Source of the DNA: Bufo bufo
Taxonomy: Eukaryota; Chordata; Amphibia; Anura; Bufonidae
Direction of reading: 5' to 3'
Assembly (NCBI RefSeq): GCF_905171765.1
Contig: NC_053392.1
Location: forward strand, 373,277,963 to 373,341,962
DNA: 64,000 nt
Made by a program: the position numbers and the translations under genes. Shown one piece after another: positions 44,030 through 55,900 of this stretch. The notes under the pieces are model-generated. The model was not told where the DNA came from. It was given only the letters and a program-made list of their open reading frames with translations, and made no database searches. Within the stretch, counting starts at the first letter, position 1. The number at the start of each line of letters is the position of its first letter.

Positions 44030-44215
44030 TAGCGCAGGATGCGCAAAAAATATATATTGTTGCCACACACAACTGTCCTTTAAAGGACTTTTGTGTCTGT
44101 AAAGTTTTAGCAATTTTACGCAGGTTGCGCTAAAAATATATTTAGCTGCTGCCACACACAACAATAGTCCTTAAAAGGACTTTTTGTGTCTCTGACAAGT
44201 TTTTAAACGTACAAA
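44030..44215. repeat. hAT4 5' subterminal tandem repeat, ~110-bp unit
   Basis: Two units contain GCGCAAAAAATATATATT or GCGCTAAAAATATATTTA, CACACACAAC and CCTTTAAAGGACTTTTGTGT. The related motif GCGCATCCTAAATATC occurs in hAT5 at 52770-52860. Confidence 0.8.
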
Positions 44216-44497
44216 AAAAAAATTGCACTAGTCCCTACACTATCTTTCCCTTCTTCAGCATAGATCTCCCTGACCAACACTGAGCCGAACACGTGTCATT
44301 GGGTGCTATATAGCACCCGATGATGTGTTCTGGCCAGCCAATCACTGTAATGCCAGCAACCAACATGGCTACGGCATTACAGTGAAGGGCAGTACTTACC
44401 TGCACATTTATTGGCTGTGTAGCAGCCAACAAACGTGCGTGGAGGAGACTCGAGCATTGCGAACTGGTGTTCGGCCGAGCATGCTCAATCAACACTA

Positions 44498-45117
44498 GTT
44501 AGCTCCTAGCTATACTATCTTCTCTTGGGTTCTTCCAGAATGCAGCAACACGATTGGTCTTTCTACCAATTGATTGACTCAGTGCCCTAGTTACTTATTC
44601 AATCCAGAATATCATTCACAGTTTTGCTTCTCAAATCAAAAGTCATCAGTTTTGAAGTATCCTAAATATTACCAGTCCTTCAACCTGCCTGTTGTCCACC
44701 CTTATTAAAATCTTCTAGGCACATTGCCAATATTTCTCCTGAACTACACCAATACTCTGAGACATATTAATGGTATATAAAGACTTCAATATCAAATTGA
44801 ACATTCCTTTAAACATCCTGTATTATTTGTTATCCGGGCAAATACATCTTAATTTGAGAACATCAATCTCTACTACAAAAGAGCAGCTGCCTGCGTAAAT
44901 GCAGTCAAGAATTCTCAGAGGCAGTGAGTAATTTATATAGAACTTTTCCTTTAGACACTTGGAGGAAACTTGGTGTATCCAATTATTAGATTATTTAGAA
45001 ATAATGTTGCAAAGTGTTTTTGTTTTTTTTTGTAAATTTTCTTTTTATAAAATTTTCTTATCTTATGAAAACAATGCTCACAGGTTGCAAAGTGTTTTTA
45101 AATGTGCAATCTCTCTC
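44498..45117. other. No recognisable feature
   Basis: AT-rich, without convincing ORF, repeat or terminal motifs. Confidence 0.4.
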
Positions 45118-45120
45118 TTA

Positions 45121-45637
45121 GGGTACCTTTACAGTAGCGTTTTTGTTTTCCGGGATTAAGTTCCGTCCTCGGGGCTCAATACTGGAAAAAAACTGATCAG
45201 TTTTATCCTAATGGATTCTGAATGGAGAGCATTCCATTCAGGATGCATCAGTTCAGTCACTATTACGTTTTTTTGGCCGGAGAAAATACTGCAGCATGCT
45301 GCAGTTTTCTCTTCGGCCAAAAATCCTGAACACTTGCCGGAATGACGGATCCGGCTTTAATTTCCATTGAAATGCATTAATGTCGGATCTGGCCCCAAGT
45401 GTTCCGGAGAAACGGATCCGGTTTTGCGGTCTGTGCATGCGTAGACCTTGAAAAATGTGAAAAAAATAAATACCGGATTTGTTTTTCTGGATCAAAACCG
45501 GAAAGATGGATCCGGTATTGCAAAGCATTTGTGAGACGGATCCGCATCCGGATCTGTCTCTCAAATGCATCCGTTTGCATCCGGTTTGGCAACCGAACTG
45601 CCTGCTGGAATCCTCTGCCGCAAGTGTGAAAGTACCC
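45121..45637. mobile_element. Harbinger-like MITE with TTA TSD
   Basis: Termini GGGTACCTTTACAGTAGCG and, inverted, GGGTACTTTCACACTTGCGG. TSD TTA at 45118-45120 and 45638-45640. The 517-bp interior is rich in CGGATCCG-type dyads and short inverted repeats. Non-coding. Confidence 0.85.
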
Positions 45638-45640
45638 TTA

Positions 45641-47542
45641 TTTGGATATCAATTTGAATGTTTATTCATATTTTCCTTCTTTATGTTGTAAAATAGAATT
45701 CCAGACGTTGAAAGCCATTAATGTGATGTTTATGAGCAAGGCCTAGCAAGTCTTTGTAACCACACAATGTCACAAAAGTTAATTTGTTCTAGACTCTGGA
45801 GGTACAAAAGTAACTCTCTTTACATAAGATCTTGCTGCCTCTTCACACATACAAATGCCCCCTCTTGTGTTTTGTTAACTTAATATCTCAAGACAAGCAT
45901 GTTAAGAACCAAACGCGACTTATTTTGTAAAACCTATTACTGGACTTTCTAATTCAAACCAGGAAATACAAACAAAGCCTGGAGACAGCTTGTTCTCTCA
46001 CTTGAAAATTCATTCGATGTTGCTATAGCAGTCTCCCTGAGAAAATAGCGCTGTTTCTCTTTTCAGCCTTGCACCCCCTCAATAGGCCCTTTGTCAGCTG
46101 CTGAATTATAGCATTATAATTTAAATACAGGGGGTTTAATAGTGGATTATTATGACACCTCAACGCATTCTTGGTGTTTCTCTTGGTAACTCACTCAAGG
46201 AAAAAATTACGAAAATTAAAGTTTCCCTGTTTGGATGGCTTCATATAGACTGAAAAATGCCAACAGAATGTTTTGTGTGCATTAAGCATACTTTGAAGTA
46301 CAACGATTTGCTTTGTTGTAGTGGTTGTACAGACTACTATGATGTATTGAAGCTTACCAGGTGAACAAATGTGATTGAGAGGTCTTGCAAATTGTCTTAC
46401 ATTTTGAAACTGAAAATGTATTCATATAATAAAAGAAAATTTATTTTACATAACCCTAGAAATGGTTACATTTTTTTGCGTATTAACACATAAGCTTCTA
46501 CAGAGCTGAAGTGATCATTTTAGTTCTGAACGTTATGAAGAAGGCCACCAATATTTGCAGAAAAATAACCAACAGTGCTCATAGCTGAGTAATACGGTAA
46601 TTGTTTTGCAAATATTGGTAAATTACTCTTAAGCTTACCCATAAGTTGTATAATAGCAATAGTATGTTACCATTTAATGGATATTAAACATACTGTATCA
46701 TGCACTTTAGAGTATTCATACCTATCATAACCAGTGTTTAAATTAATATTAGTGTAAAAAATAGAATGACATTCAGACCAATGAACAGCTTGCCTGCACT
46801 AAAGAAAGGCATAGCTCATGTGCTATTCTCCCATGCTGTGTGCAGCGTTATTCAATTTAGGCTACTCATGGATAGGGTCTGGTCATATGCCCTTTCATCA
46901 GCAGCCATATTGAGGACCAAAGTACAGTGCAAACAAGTAAGCAGACTGTACCAAACAATGGGGGTCCCTGCTCGTTGGCATACATCGGCTGTTAACCCAT
47001 AATAACTATATTGACGTATTGTGTTATTTCCAGCACATAATGTTAAGTAATGTTAATGTCGCATATAATAAGGAACCGTGCAGCCCTAAATTCCACCCAC
47101 ACCAGTGCCTCTACCTATTTTGTCGATCCGCCCTAAATGATAGTCCCTCAACGTTCCCTCACCTGGTTAAGTGCATATGGCCTAAACAAGGGGTGGAATG
47201 GGTAGACAGACTGACCAGGTCTGTACCACCATGCAGAGTTCACATAGACCTCTGGTTTGCGGTACACAACATGGGCACAACGGCCCTACAGTCATGTAAA
47301 TAGGGCCTAAGGGGATCGGTCCTAGATGGGTGCCAACTGCCAACAAGCTTCTCTGCTTTTTTGCTTAGGCCAGGGTATGTAAATAAGGGCTAGAGCAGGG
47401 AGCAAGCTGAATCTCTGTCCAGAGTGAAAGAAAGTACAGGAATGCCTCTATCAGTTGATTGTTTTTGAAGGTTGACAACTACCACAGTAATGTGATAATA
47501 AGTAACATTTAACAAAATATTATAATATATTATAAATGTTAA

Positions 47543-47588
<46 letters not shown>

Positions 47589-48370
47589 CAAAATTGATAC
47601 AATAGTTAGTCTTTTCTTACCATGCATCTGAAAATGTTATGCATGTGGATATGTCCATGGATAACGGGTACAGCACAGAAAGACATTGTAACGTCAAGCT
47701 TGGAATAATACATAATTCTGAAAATGTCCATTGTACTTTAGTAAGAAATGACCCAAGTTGTTCACAGATCAGCGGAGTCTCAGTTCTTGTAGAATAAATG
47801 GCTCTATTCATTTAATCTCTACACACCTGTTTTCCTATCACTTCATTATTGTTTCGCACAGCGCAGAGCAAATAACATAGCAGGTGCAGTAAGTGACCAC
47901 TGTGGACCAGACCCAAGTGATACCTAAGCTTGAAATAATAAAAGTGGCATGCTTGGTTGGTCTACTTCAGTCCCATTTTGTGGTTGTAGTTCAGGAGGTT
48001 TGTGAAAAGCGTATTATTTTTTTTTAAATATTGCATAAACAGAAAATAGCACATAATTATATGCAATGAACCGAAGCAGAAAAAACAACTTTGTGGTAAG
48101 TGCTGATATACTGTGGTTTATTTTACAATCAAATACACATATTTCCAAAGTTCATCAAGTTCACAGAGCTATAGTCTTCAGAGGAATGCTAGGGTGGGTT
48201 CACAATAGGCTGATCATTATGGCTCCAAATAAAGAACCTATCAATTTCTAAAAGAAATGAATAGCGTGAAGTGTGATCTGATGTCCGTGTGAATGAGTGC
48301 CATGTGAACAGCACAGTATTAGAAACATTTTGCAAATATATAATTTACAAACTCGAATTTTATTTTAGGT
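45641..48370. other. 2.7-kb island without recognised transposon; TA microsatellite at 47546-47587
   Basis: Apart from a (TA)n tract, I see no transposase motif, TIR, LTR or minisatellite. Short open frames at 46766-47002 and 47019-47303 lack family motifs and codon regularity. This is the least transposon-like part of the window. Confidence 0.5.
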
Positions 48371-49087
48371 TAAGACCTCATGCACACAACTGTATGCATT
48401 TTGCAGTCCACAAAATACGGGTGTGGTCCATGGGCCATCCACATTTTATTTGTTGTCCCATTGTTTTCAATGGGTCCGTTGTCTACATTTGGTGGAACGG
48501 ATATAAGGAAGAGAAATGCACACGGGTCATCTTTGAGCTTTCTGCATCCATAGCTCCATAGTATTTATAAGGCTAAAAAATACTGCAGATCCAGTTCAGC
48601 CTGTTATCCTGCAAGTTGATCCAGAGAAAGGCAAAAAAGAAACTGTGAGGTAGAAGCCAATTTTCCCCACTTTAGGGGAAAAATGTCCTTCCCGACTCCA
48701 ATCAGAATAACTCCCTGGATCAACGACCCCTCTCTAGTAGCTATAGCCTGTAATATTATTACACTCCAGAAATACATCCAGGCCCCTCTTGAATTCCTTT
48801 ATTGTGCTCACCATCACCACCTCCTCAGGCAGAGAGTTCCATAGTCTCACTGCTCTTACCGTAAAGAATCCTTTTCTATGTTTGTGTACAAACCTTCTTT
48901 CCTCCAAACGCAGAGGATGTCCCCTCGTCACAGTCCTGGGGAGTCCTCCATTCTGCAAAAAATTAGAACATGTTCCATACTTGTCTGCAAAATACAGACC
49001 ATGGACCTACTGAAGTCAATTAGTACTCAAAAAATGCAGATGCAGCACGGACCAGATCTGTATTTTGTGGATCTGCGATTTTCTTAA
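48371..49087. mobile_element. Harbinger-like MITE split by a LINE fragment
   Basis: The left part begins TTAAGACCTCATGCACACAA. The right part contains ATCTGTATTTTGTGGATCTG and ends TTTTCTTAAGG. Both have the ACAAAATACGG/CGTATTTTGT-type inverted motifs of the MITE at 60496-60820. The LINE piece 48570-48958 interrupts it. The right terminus is not clearly preserved. Confidence 0.5.
48570..48958 (-). pseudogene. LINE reverse transcriptase C-terminal fragment (CR1/L2/Rex-like)
   Basis: The minus-strand frame 48734-48958 reads HPLRLEERRFVHKHRKGFFT and VRAVRLWNSLPEEVVMVSTI, then EFKRGLDVFLE. The WNSLPEEVV segment is typical of the extreme C-terminus of CR1/L2-type LINE polyproteins. Downstream to 48570 is a 3' UTR with CCTTCCCGACTCCAATCAGA. 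It is 5'-truncated, as is common for LINEs. Clade by recall only. Confidence 0.75.
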
Positions 49088-49745
49088 GGCTGGGTTCACA
49101 CGGGCATCACGTTTTGGCTCAGGATGCGTCCCGGGTGCATTGCAGCAAACCTGCGCGAGTAGGTACCCAATTGCAGTCAGTTTTGACTGCGATTGCATTC
49201 CGTTGTTCAGTCTTTATCGCGCGGGTGCAATGTGTTTTGCACGTGCGTGATAAAAAACTGAATGTGGTACCCAGACCCGAACTTCTTCACTAAACTTCAG
49301 GTTTGGGTTCGGTGTTGTGTAGATATAATTATTTTCCCTTATAACATGGTTATAAGGGAAAATAATAGCATTCTTTAAAACAGAATGCTTAGTACAAGGT
49401 CAATTGAGGGTTAAAAAAATAAATAAAATTAACTCACCTCCTCCAATTGATCGCGTAGCTGCAGGTCTCCTGTTCTTTCTTCTGGACCTGTCAAAGGACT
49501 TGTGGTGACGTAACTAAGCTCACCACATGGTCCAATCACATGGTCTATCACCACGGTGATGGACCATGCGATTGAACCATGTGATGTGGCGTCACCACAG
49601 GTCCTTTAGCCGGCAGCTCATGATTAAAGAAGTAAGAAGAGATCGGCAACTACACGATCAAGAGGAGGAGGTGAGTTAATTTATTTTATATTTTTAACCC
49701 TCAATTGACCTTCTACTAAGCATTCTGTATTAAAAAATGCTATAA
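49088..49745. mobile_element. Palindromic MITE beginning GGCTGGGTTCACACGGGC
   Basis: Large imperfect palindrome. Left arm about 49368-49463 (GGTCAATTGAGGGTTAAAAA, then TTAACTCACCTCCTCC) and right arm about 49647-49740 with the inverted copies; a second inner dyad lies around CACCACATGG/CCATGTGATG. The outer part resembles Harbinger-like MITE ends. Right terminus undefined. No ORF. Confidence 0.6.
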
Positions 49746-50375
49746 TATTAAATAATACAGTGATTAGACTATCATCTTAGCAACCATGCGTGAAAATCGC
49801 ACCGCATATGCACTTGCTTGCGGGAAACATGTATGCGATCATGTATGAACGCGGCATCTGAGGGGTACAACGACGTGGGGCGGCGCTGTCGCTGCTTCCT
49901 GTCATTGCACCTGCTACTTACAAAAAAATGCGCTTCGTGATTAAGTTATTCGTCACAAAGCAAATTTTTTGTGAAATTTGGCGGATCGGTGAAATCAAAC
50001 TTTTCATAAATTTGCTTATCTTTACTCACAATCACTGATGCAAATCACTGACCAACCACTTAACTGTGAAAACTACCGTAGGTCTTAGACCACACTTCCA
50101 CTTTCCATGAAGTAATTCTGGAACGTCCTTTCTTAAAACTCTATGTTATGTGATTTCTGTGATTTCTTCAAGAAACTTCAAAAATAACAAGTAGGTATTA
50201 CCAGGTCAGGGCATATCACTACATAATCACTGTCCAATCAGCTCTGCCAGTGTCAAAATGTGCAGGATCACACCATTTTAACAGGGCAATGGTAAGTCCA
50301 GTTGCCAGTTTATTCATAAATTTCTATTAGCAATAATAGAGGAATAGGGCAATGCAAAGTTATATATTTTTTTAA
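49746..50375. other. No recognisable feature
   Basis: Contains a scrap resembling the palindromic MITE at 30000 (GGCGGCGCTGTCGCTGCTTC near 49890) and otherwise anonymous AT-rich sequence. Confidence 0.35.
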
Positions 50376-51117
50376 TTTATCAACTTTATTAGTATACAAA
50401 GGAGTAGAAATACACAAATCAGAATTAACATTTAGTATAGTTAGCTAACTCCATTTTCTCCCCCAATCCCATTTTTACCCCCCACCACCCCCCACCCCTC
50501 GCCTGCGATGCGTCCACTGTCCTCCCTCCCCCCTCGAGCAGAGTAGGGGGAAGGGAAGAAAGAAAGTAGGAGGAAAGAGAAGGGAAAAAAAAAAAAAAAG
50601 GGGGGTAGCACATTGTTAAATTCAGCATAGGAGCCTATCAGAACTTCCAACCTTCCCATATCTTATTCCATTTATCTAATCCGCCTCTGTGCTTATACAG
50701 AATCTGTTCATAGTTTTTGATCTTATTAACCAGATTTATCCAGTTATTTAATTTTGGAGTATGGCGTGCAAACCAACTTCGACTGATCAGTAATCTGGCC
50801 AGTAGTAGTATTCTACCCAGTAGAATCTTTTCATATTTATGGATAGTTAATGTGGACAGATCATTCAATAAAAACAATTGTGGGTCAAGAGATATATGTA
50901 TTTTTAATTTGTGGGTAAGGAGATTTTTAATACCATTCCAGTATACTACAACACCTGGGCAGAGCCACATGATGTGCAGATAGTCCGCTCCTACATTATC
51001 ACAACGAAGACACTTGGAGGTATCTCTTAATCCACACTTGTTTAACCAAGTGGGAGTAACATAAAGTCTATGGTAAATATTAAACTGTGTTAAAACATGA
51101 TTAAAATTGTGAGAAAG
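50376..51117 (-). pseudogene. L1/Tx1-like LINE ORF2 C-terminus with 3' UTR
   Basis: The minus-strand frame ending at 50638 reads NFNHVLTQFNIYHRLYVTPT and WLNKCGLRDTSKCLRCDNVG, then DYLHIMWLCPGVVVYWNGI. The CLRC, HIMW, CP and YW pattern is typical of the C-terminal region of L1-superfamily ORF2 (CWRC...H..W.CP...FW). It ends in EGWKF. The 3' UTR (50376-50637) is pyrimidine-rich on the plus strand with a poly-A tract. The 5' side is cut at 51117 by the DD35E Tc1 element, and L1 sequence does not resume on its other side. Confidence 0.8.
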
Positions 51118-51119
51118 TA

Positions 51120-52667
51120 CAGTCGTGGCCAAAAGTTTTGAGAATGACACAAATATTAGTTTTCACAAAGTTTGCTGCTAAACTGCTTTTAGATCTTTGT
51201 TTCAGTTGTTTCTGTGATGTAGTGAAATATAATTACATGCACTTCATACGTTTCAAAGGCTTTTATCGACAATTACATGACATTTATGCAAAGAGTCATT
51301 ATTTGTTGGCCCTTCTTTTTCAGGACCTCTGCAATTCGACTGGGCATGCTCTCAATCAACTTCTGGGCCAATTCCTGACTGATAGCAACCCATTCTTTCA
51401 TAATCACTTCTTGGAGTTTGTCAGAATTAGTGGGTTTTTGTTTGTCCACCCGCCTCTTGAGGATTGACCACAAGTTCTCAATGGGATTAAGATCTGGGGA
51501 GTTTCCAGGCCATGGACCCAAAATGTCAACGTTTTGGTCCCCGAGCCACTTAGTTATCACTTTTGCCTTATAGCACGGTGCTCCATCGTGCTGGAAAATG
51601 CATTGTTCTTCACCAAACTGTTGTTGGATTGTTGGAAGAAGTTGCTGTTGGAGGGTGTTTTGGTACCATTCTTTATTCATGGCTGTGTTTTGGGGCAAAA
51701 TTGTGAGTGAGCCCACTCCCTTGGATGAGAAGCAACCCCACACACGAATGGTCTCAGGATGCTTTACTGTTGGCATGACACAGGACTGATGGTAGCGCTC
51801 ACCTTTTTTTCTCAGGACAAGCCTTTTTCCAGATGCCCCAAACAATCGGAAAAAGGCTTCATCGGAGAATATGACTTTGCCCCAGTCCTCAGCAGTCCAT
51901 TCACCAAACTTTCTGCAGAAGATCAATCTGTCCCTGATGTTTTTTTTGGAGAGAAGTGGCTTCTTTGCTGCCCTTCTTGACACCAGGCCATCTTCCAAAA
52001 GTCTTCGCCTCACTGTGCGTGCAGATGCGCTCACACCTGCCTGCTGCCATTCCTGAACAAGCTCTGCACTGGTGGCACTCCGATCCCGCAGCTGAATCCT
52101 CTTTAGGAGACAATCCTGGCGCTTGCTGGACTTTCTTGGACGCCCTGAAGCCTTCATAACAAGAATTGAACCTCTTTCCTTGAAGTTCTTGATGATCCTA
52201 TAAATTGTTTATTCAGGTGCAATCTTAGTAGCCACAATATCCTTGCCTGTGAAGCCATTTTTATGCAATGCAGTGATGGCTGCACGCGTTTCTTTGCAGG
52301 TCACCATGGTTAACAATGGAAGAACAATGATTTCAAGCATCACCCTCCTTTTAACATGTCAAGTCTGCCATTTTAACCCAATCAGCCTGACATAATGATC
52401 TCCAGCCCTGTGCTCGTCAACATTCTCACCTGAGTTAACAAGACGATTACTGAAATGATCTCAGGTCCTTTAATGATAGCAATGAAATGCAGTGGAAAGG
52501 TTTTTTGGTATTAAGTTAATTTTCATGGCAAAAAAGGACTATGCAATTCATCTGATCACTCTTCATAACATTCTGGAGTATATGCAAATTGCTATTATAA
52601 AAACTTAAGCAGCAACTTTTCTAATTTCCAATATTTATGTAATTCTTAAAACTTTTGGCCACGATTG
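51120..52667 (-). mobile_element. Complete Tc1-like DD35E transposon
   Basis: 1,548 bp, flanked by TA (51118-51119 and 52668-52669). TIRs of about 39 bp start CAGTCGTGGCCAAAAGTTTT (left) and CAATCGTGGCCAAAAGTTTT (right, inverted). The transposase covers most of the interior. The DD35E spacing matches the Tc1/mariner branch called Traveler in the literature (recall). Near-complete coding and similar TIRs suggest recent insertion. Confidence 0.95.
51273..52307 (-). pseudogene. Tc1-like DD35E transposase with one nonsense codon
   Basis: The start is MVTCKETRAAITALHKNGFT at 52307, giving 344 codons, normal for Tc1. An N-terminal paired-like helix-turn-helix covers residues 1-110, with an AT-hook-like GRPRKSSK near 55. 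Catalytic residues are Asp in FSDEAFF, Asp in QHDGAPCYKA and Glu in SPDLNPIENLW, with 35 residues between the last two. The only break seen is TAA at 52209-52211 (codon 33), inside the first helix-turn-helix. Downstream, the frame is open for 294 codons from an internal Met to the stop at 51273. Cut-and-paste transposition at TA is the expected activity; this copy is disabled by the stop unless the truncated protein acts in trans. No regulatory site was seen. Confidence 0.93.
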
Positions 52668-52674
52668 TATATTA

Positions 52675-52900
52675 TTAGCGCAACCTGTGCTAAATTGTCT
52701 GCAATTGTTTGGCCGCTGCTGACAGTGACACAACCTCTGCTACATATGTTGTGTTACATGAGCGCATCCTAAATATCTGTGACATTCAGCCAATTGTTTG
52801 GCCGCTGGTGACAGTGACATTATCTGCGATACATCTCCTGTATAACGTTTGCGCATCCTAAATATCTGTGACATTCAGTCTAATTTATTTGCTTATACAC
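52675..52900. repeat. hAT5 5' subterminal tandem repeat, ~110 bp
   Basis: Two units contain CAATTGTTTGGCCGCTG, CAGTGACA and GCGCATCCTAAATATCTGTG. Equivalent to the hAT4 repeat at 44030-44215. Confidence 0.8.
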
Positions 52901-52958
52901 TTACAAAACCTGCGTTACTGTACGTGTGACATACTTGCAAGCATATATACCATTTATT

Positions 52959-55900
52959 ATGTTCAAGGCGAGCAGGAAGGGACGGGGAAGTGGTCGTGCG
53001 GCTGATGGTGCACGCAGAAGCCATGGCCCTGGGTGTGGTGAAATTGTGCCTTCTGCCAGAGCACAATAAACACTCATCCACGATATCTGGCTTCATGTCC
53101 CAGTTTGCAGGGTGGAGCAGGACACCACTCTCGAAGTCACACTAATGCGACCAGGTGGTCGGTTGGATTGCAGCAGATAATGCTTCCAGTCGGTTAAGCA
53201 CCACCCTGTCTCCACAAAGTACAGTCTCGGTAGCCAAGTGTCACGGCCATGGCTATGACCGTGACACTTCAACCGCATGGGATTGTCAGCAGTTTGGTTT
53301 TGTTGTCAATCACAGGTGAGGGCAGTGGTATTTGCCTCACCTGTGGTTGCCGCTGACAACGCTTGCTTGTGGCAGCTTTCCTGCTGTGCATGCGGTTGCA
53401 CCTAGCAACCACTATGTTAGGTGTGTGTGTATTGTGTTCACTGTGTTGTTTGTCTGTGTGCACTCTGTGTAGTGTGTTGTGTGCACTGACACTTTTCCTG
53501 CACTGTGGTTGCCCGTGGCAACGTTTGGCTGTCTGTACATGTGGTGGCAGTGTCCCGGCCTCTGGGTTATTCCCCAGGACACGGTTGCCACCCATGTCGT
53601 GGCCCGCCGCAACAACCACAGTGGGTTGCTACTGTTGGACACTTTCCCTTTAATGTTGTGTTTTCCCTTCCCTGGTGTTGGAAGGGTTAACTTCCTTCCC
53701 AGTGTGTGTGTGTGTCACTGGGTGTGTCCGACTGTGGGGTGTGGCTTCCTGGCCTATATAGCCTCACTGTTAGCATGGCTCTGTGGGTTGTTTCAGCCAT
53801 GCTTGCTGGAGCAGCCTCCTGTGTTACTATCTGCCAGTGAGAGCCACCCCTGTGGTCATAAAGATATTGTCCTTATGTTTATGTCTGCTGTGTGTTGATG
53901 TTGTATGTTATGTACTGTTGGGATCTTTCTATGTGTTTTGTGCAGCTTACGGTTCTGGATTCCTGTTTGCGCAGGGATCCAGTCAGCAAGGCTGTGACAG
54001 GTTGGTGGAACTAATAGTTCGCCTGTCATTCCCGTAAGGCTGTATGAGTTCCCCTTTTCCCAACAGCTTGGCCATTGAGACTCCTGCTCCTCTGTGCCTA
54101 GGAGGAGTAGGTCGTCTTACTCTGACTCCTAGCGCAGGGACCGGATGGAGGGTGAGTTAGGGATCCGAGGTTCCTGCGCATGGGTCCTCCTACCTTTAAG
54201 GTCGGCCCATGCAGTTAGGAGTTAGTATCAGGGTAGGGACGCTGTAGGAGGTCACCTGCTCCCTATCCTGTTCTCCTGGCCGAGTAGGCCTACAGCACAT
54301 GTCAGCGCACGGCTGAGGATTTTCCCCATCCTCAGCCGTGACACCAAGAGTCTGGTCAACCGAATCCTCACCATGATCCTCCTTCCTCCCACTGTGGAGA
54401 GTCTTGACAAACAAGTGACCCCACACTCGGATATTCCAAGGAGCTCTTTTCACCGCCATTCCTTGATTTGGGCCTCTCGCCAAGCCCGCTTGAAGAGGGA
54501 CATGAGGAGATCTTGTGCACTGATTCCCAAACTCTTGAGCATCCATAGTCAGAAGAAGATTACGGTGGGGAACGACAATTAGTGTTTTATGAGGTGGATG
54601 ATGATGATGAGACACAGTTGTCAATAAATGAGATTGTTTTTAGGTCAACAAGTCAGGAGGATGACCAGAGTGAGGAAGTGGAAGAGGAGGTGGTGGTAGA
54701 TGAAATCACTGACCCAACCTGGGAAGGTGGCAAGCCGAGGGAGAACAACAGTACAGAGGATGAGAGCACCGCAACAGGCTGGAAGAGGCAGTGGGGTGGC
54801 AAAAGGGAGAAGGCGTGCCACACCAAACAGGTTCGCAGCTGTTCCCCGGAGCATCCCCTTGCGGCAATCCCCCTTGCCAAGGAGTAGGTGTTCCGCAGTC
54901 TGGCGCTTTTTTGAGGAAAGTGCGGACGATAAAAGAATTGTAATTTACAACCTGTGACGTACCAAAATGAGCAGCGGCGTGAATACTAGCAACCTCACCA
55001 CCACCAGCATTATGCGCCACATGGCAATAAAGCACCGTAATAGGTGGGCCAAACGCCTGGGTCCAAAATCAGTGTCTGCGGTTATACCACTGCCTCCTCT
55101 TCCCCTGTGTTACGGCCAATCCCCTGTCCAAGACGCAGGCCCTAATGCCTCCCGCCCTGCACCTGGACCTTTTCAAGCACCATCAGCTAGCACATCCACT
55201 TCTGTGTCCCAGCGCAGCGTAGAGATGTCCATATCCCAGGCCTTTGAACGAAAGCGCAAATACCCAGCCACCCACCCACAGGCCATAGCACTAGATGCGC
55301 ACCTTTCCAAATTGCTGGCCCTGGAAATGTTGCCATTTAGGCTTGTTGACACTGAGGCTTTCCACAGACTGATGGCGGTGGCCATCCGTTGTTAATCAGT
55401 CCCCAGCCGCCACTATTTTTGCCGGGGTGCTATCCCAGCCTTACACCAGCATGTGTCCCTTAACATTACTCGTGTCTGACCAAGGCAGTTATTGGGAAGG
55501 TCCACTTAATGACTTACACATGGACAAGTGCTTTTGGCCAGGGATGCTACATTTCCCTGATGGCACACTGGGTGAAAGCTGTGGAGGCTGGGAGTGAGTC
55601 GTACCCTGGGATGGCACAGGTGCTACAGACGCCAAGGATTGCGTGCCCTACTTCCATCAGGATTTCTGCCACCACCTACATTAGTGGCTGCCACCCCTTT
55701 CTCCTCCTCCACTTCCACCTCTGAAGTCTCATCTTGCAGCACCAGTTAGCCATTAGTCAGTAGCTGGAAGCAGTGTAGCACTGCAGTGGGGAAGCAGCAA
55801 CAGGCCGTGCTGAATAAATTTGCTTAGGTGACAAACAGCACACCGCCGCAGAGCTATGGCAGGGTATAAGGGACCAGACTGAGCTGTGGCTCTCGTTACT

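Larger units (their letters stand above)
42840..44497 (-). mobile_element. hAT4: internally deleted member of the hAT2/hAT5 family
   Basis: The right end is at 44497, reading TAGTGTTGATTGAGCATGCT on the minus strand, matching the family terminus TAGTGTTGATYGAGC. The 3' end is not reached before the hAT3 leader near 42830. BED finger and catalytic core are absent. Confidence 0.75.

Noticed and set aside
46766..47303. Two short ORFs (78 and 94 residues) as possible host exons
   Set aside because: No domain, no splice-site arrangement I can support and no codon bias visible; length is expected by chance.
53363..54037. GT-rich Cys-containing ORFs on the plus strand
   Set aside because: They lie inside a TSD-bounded solo LTR and are composition-driven.
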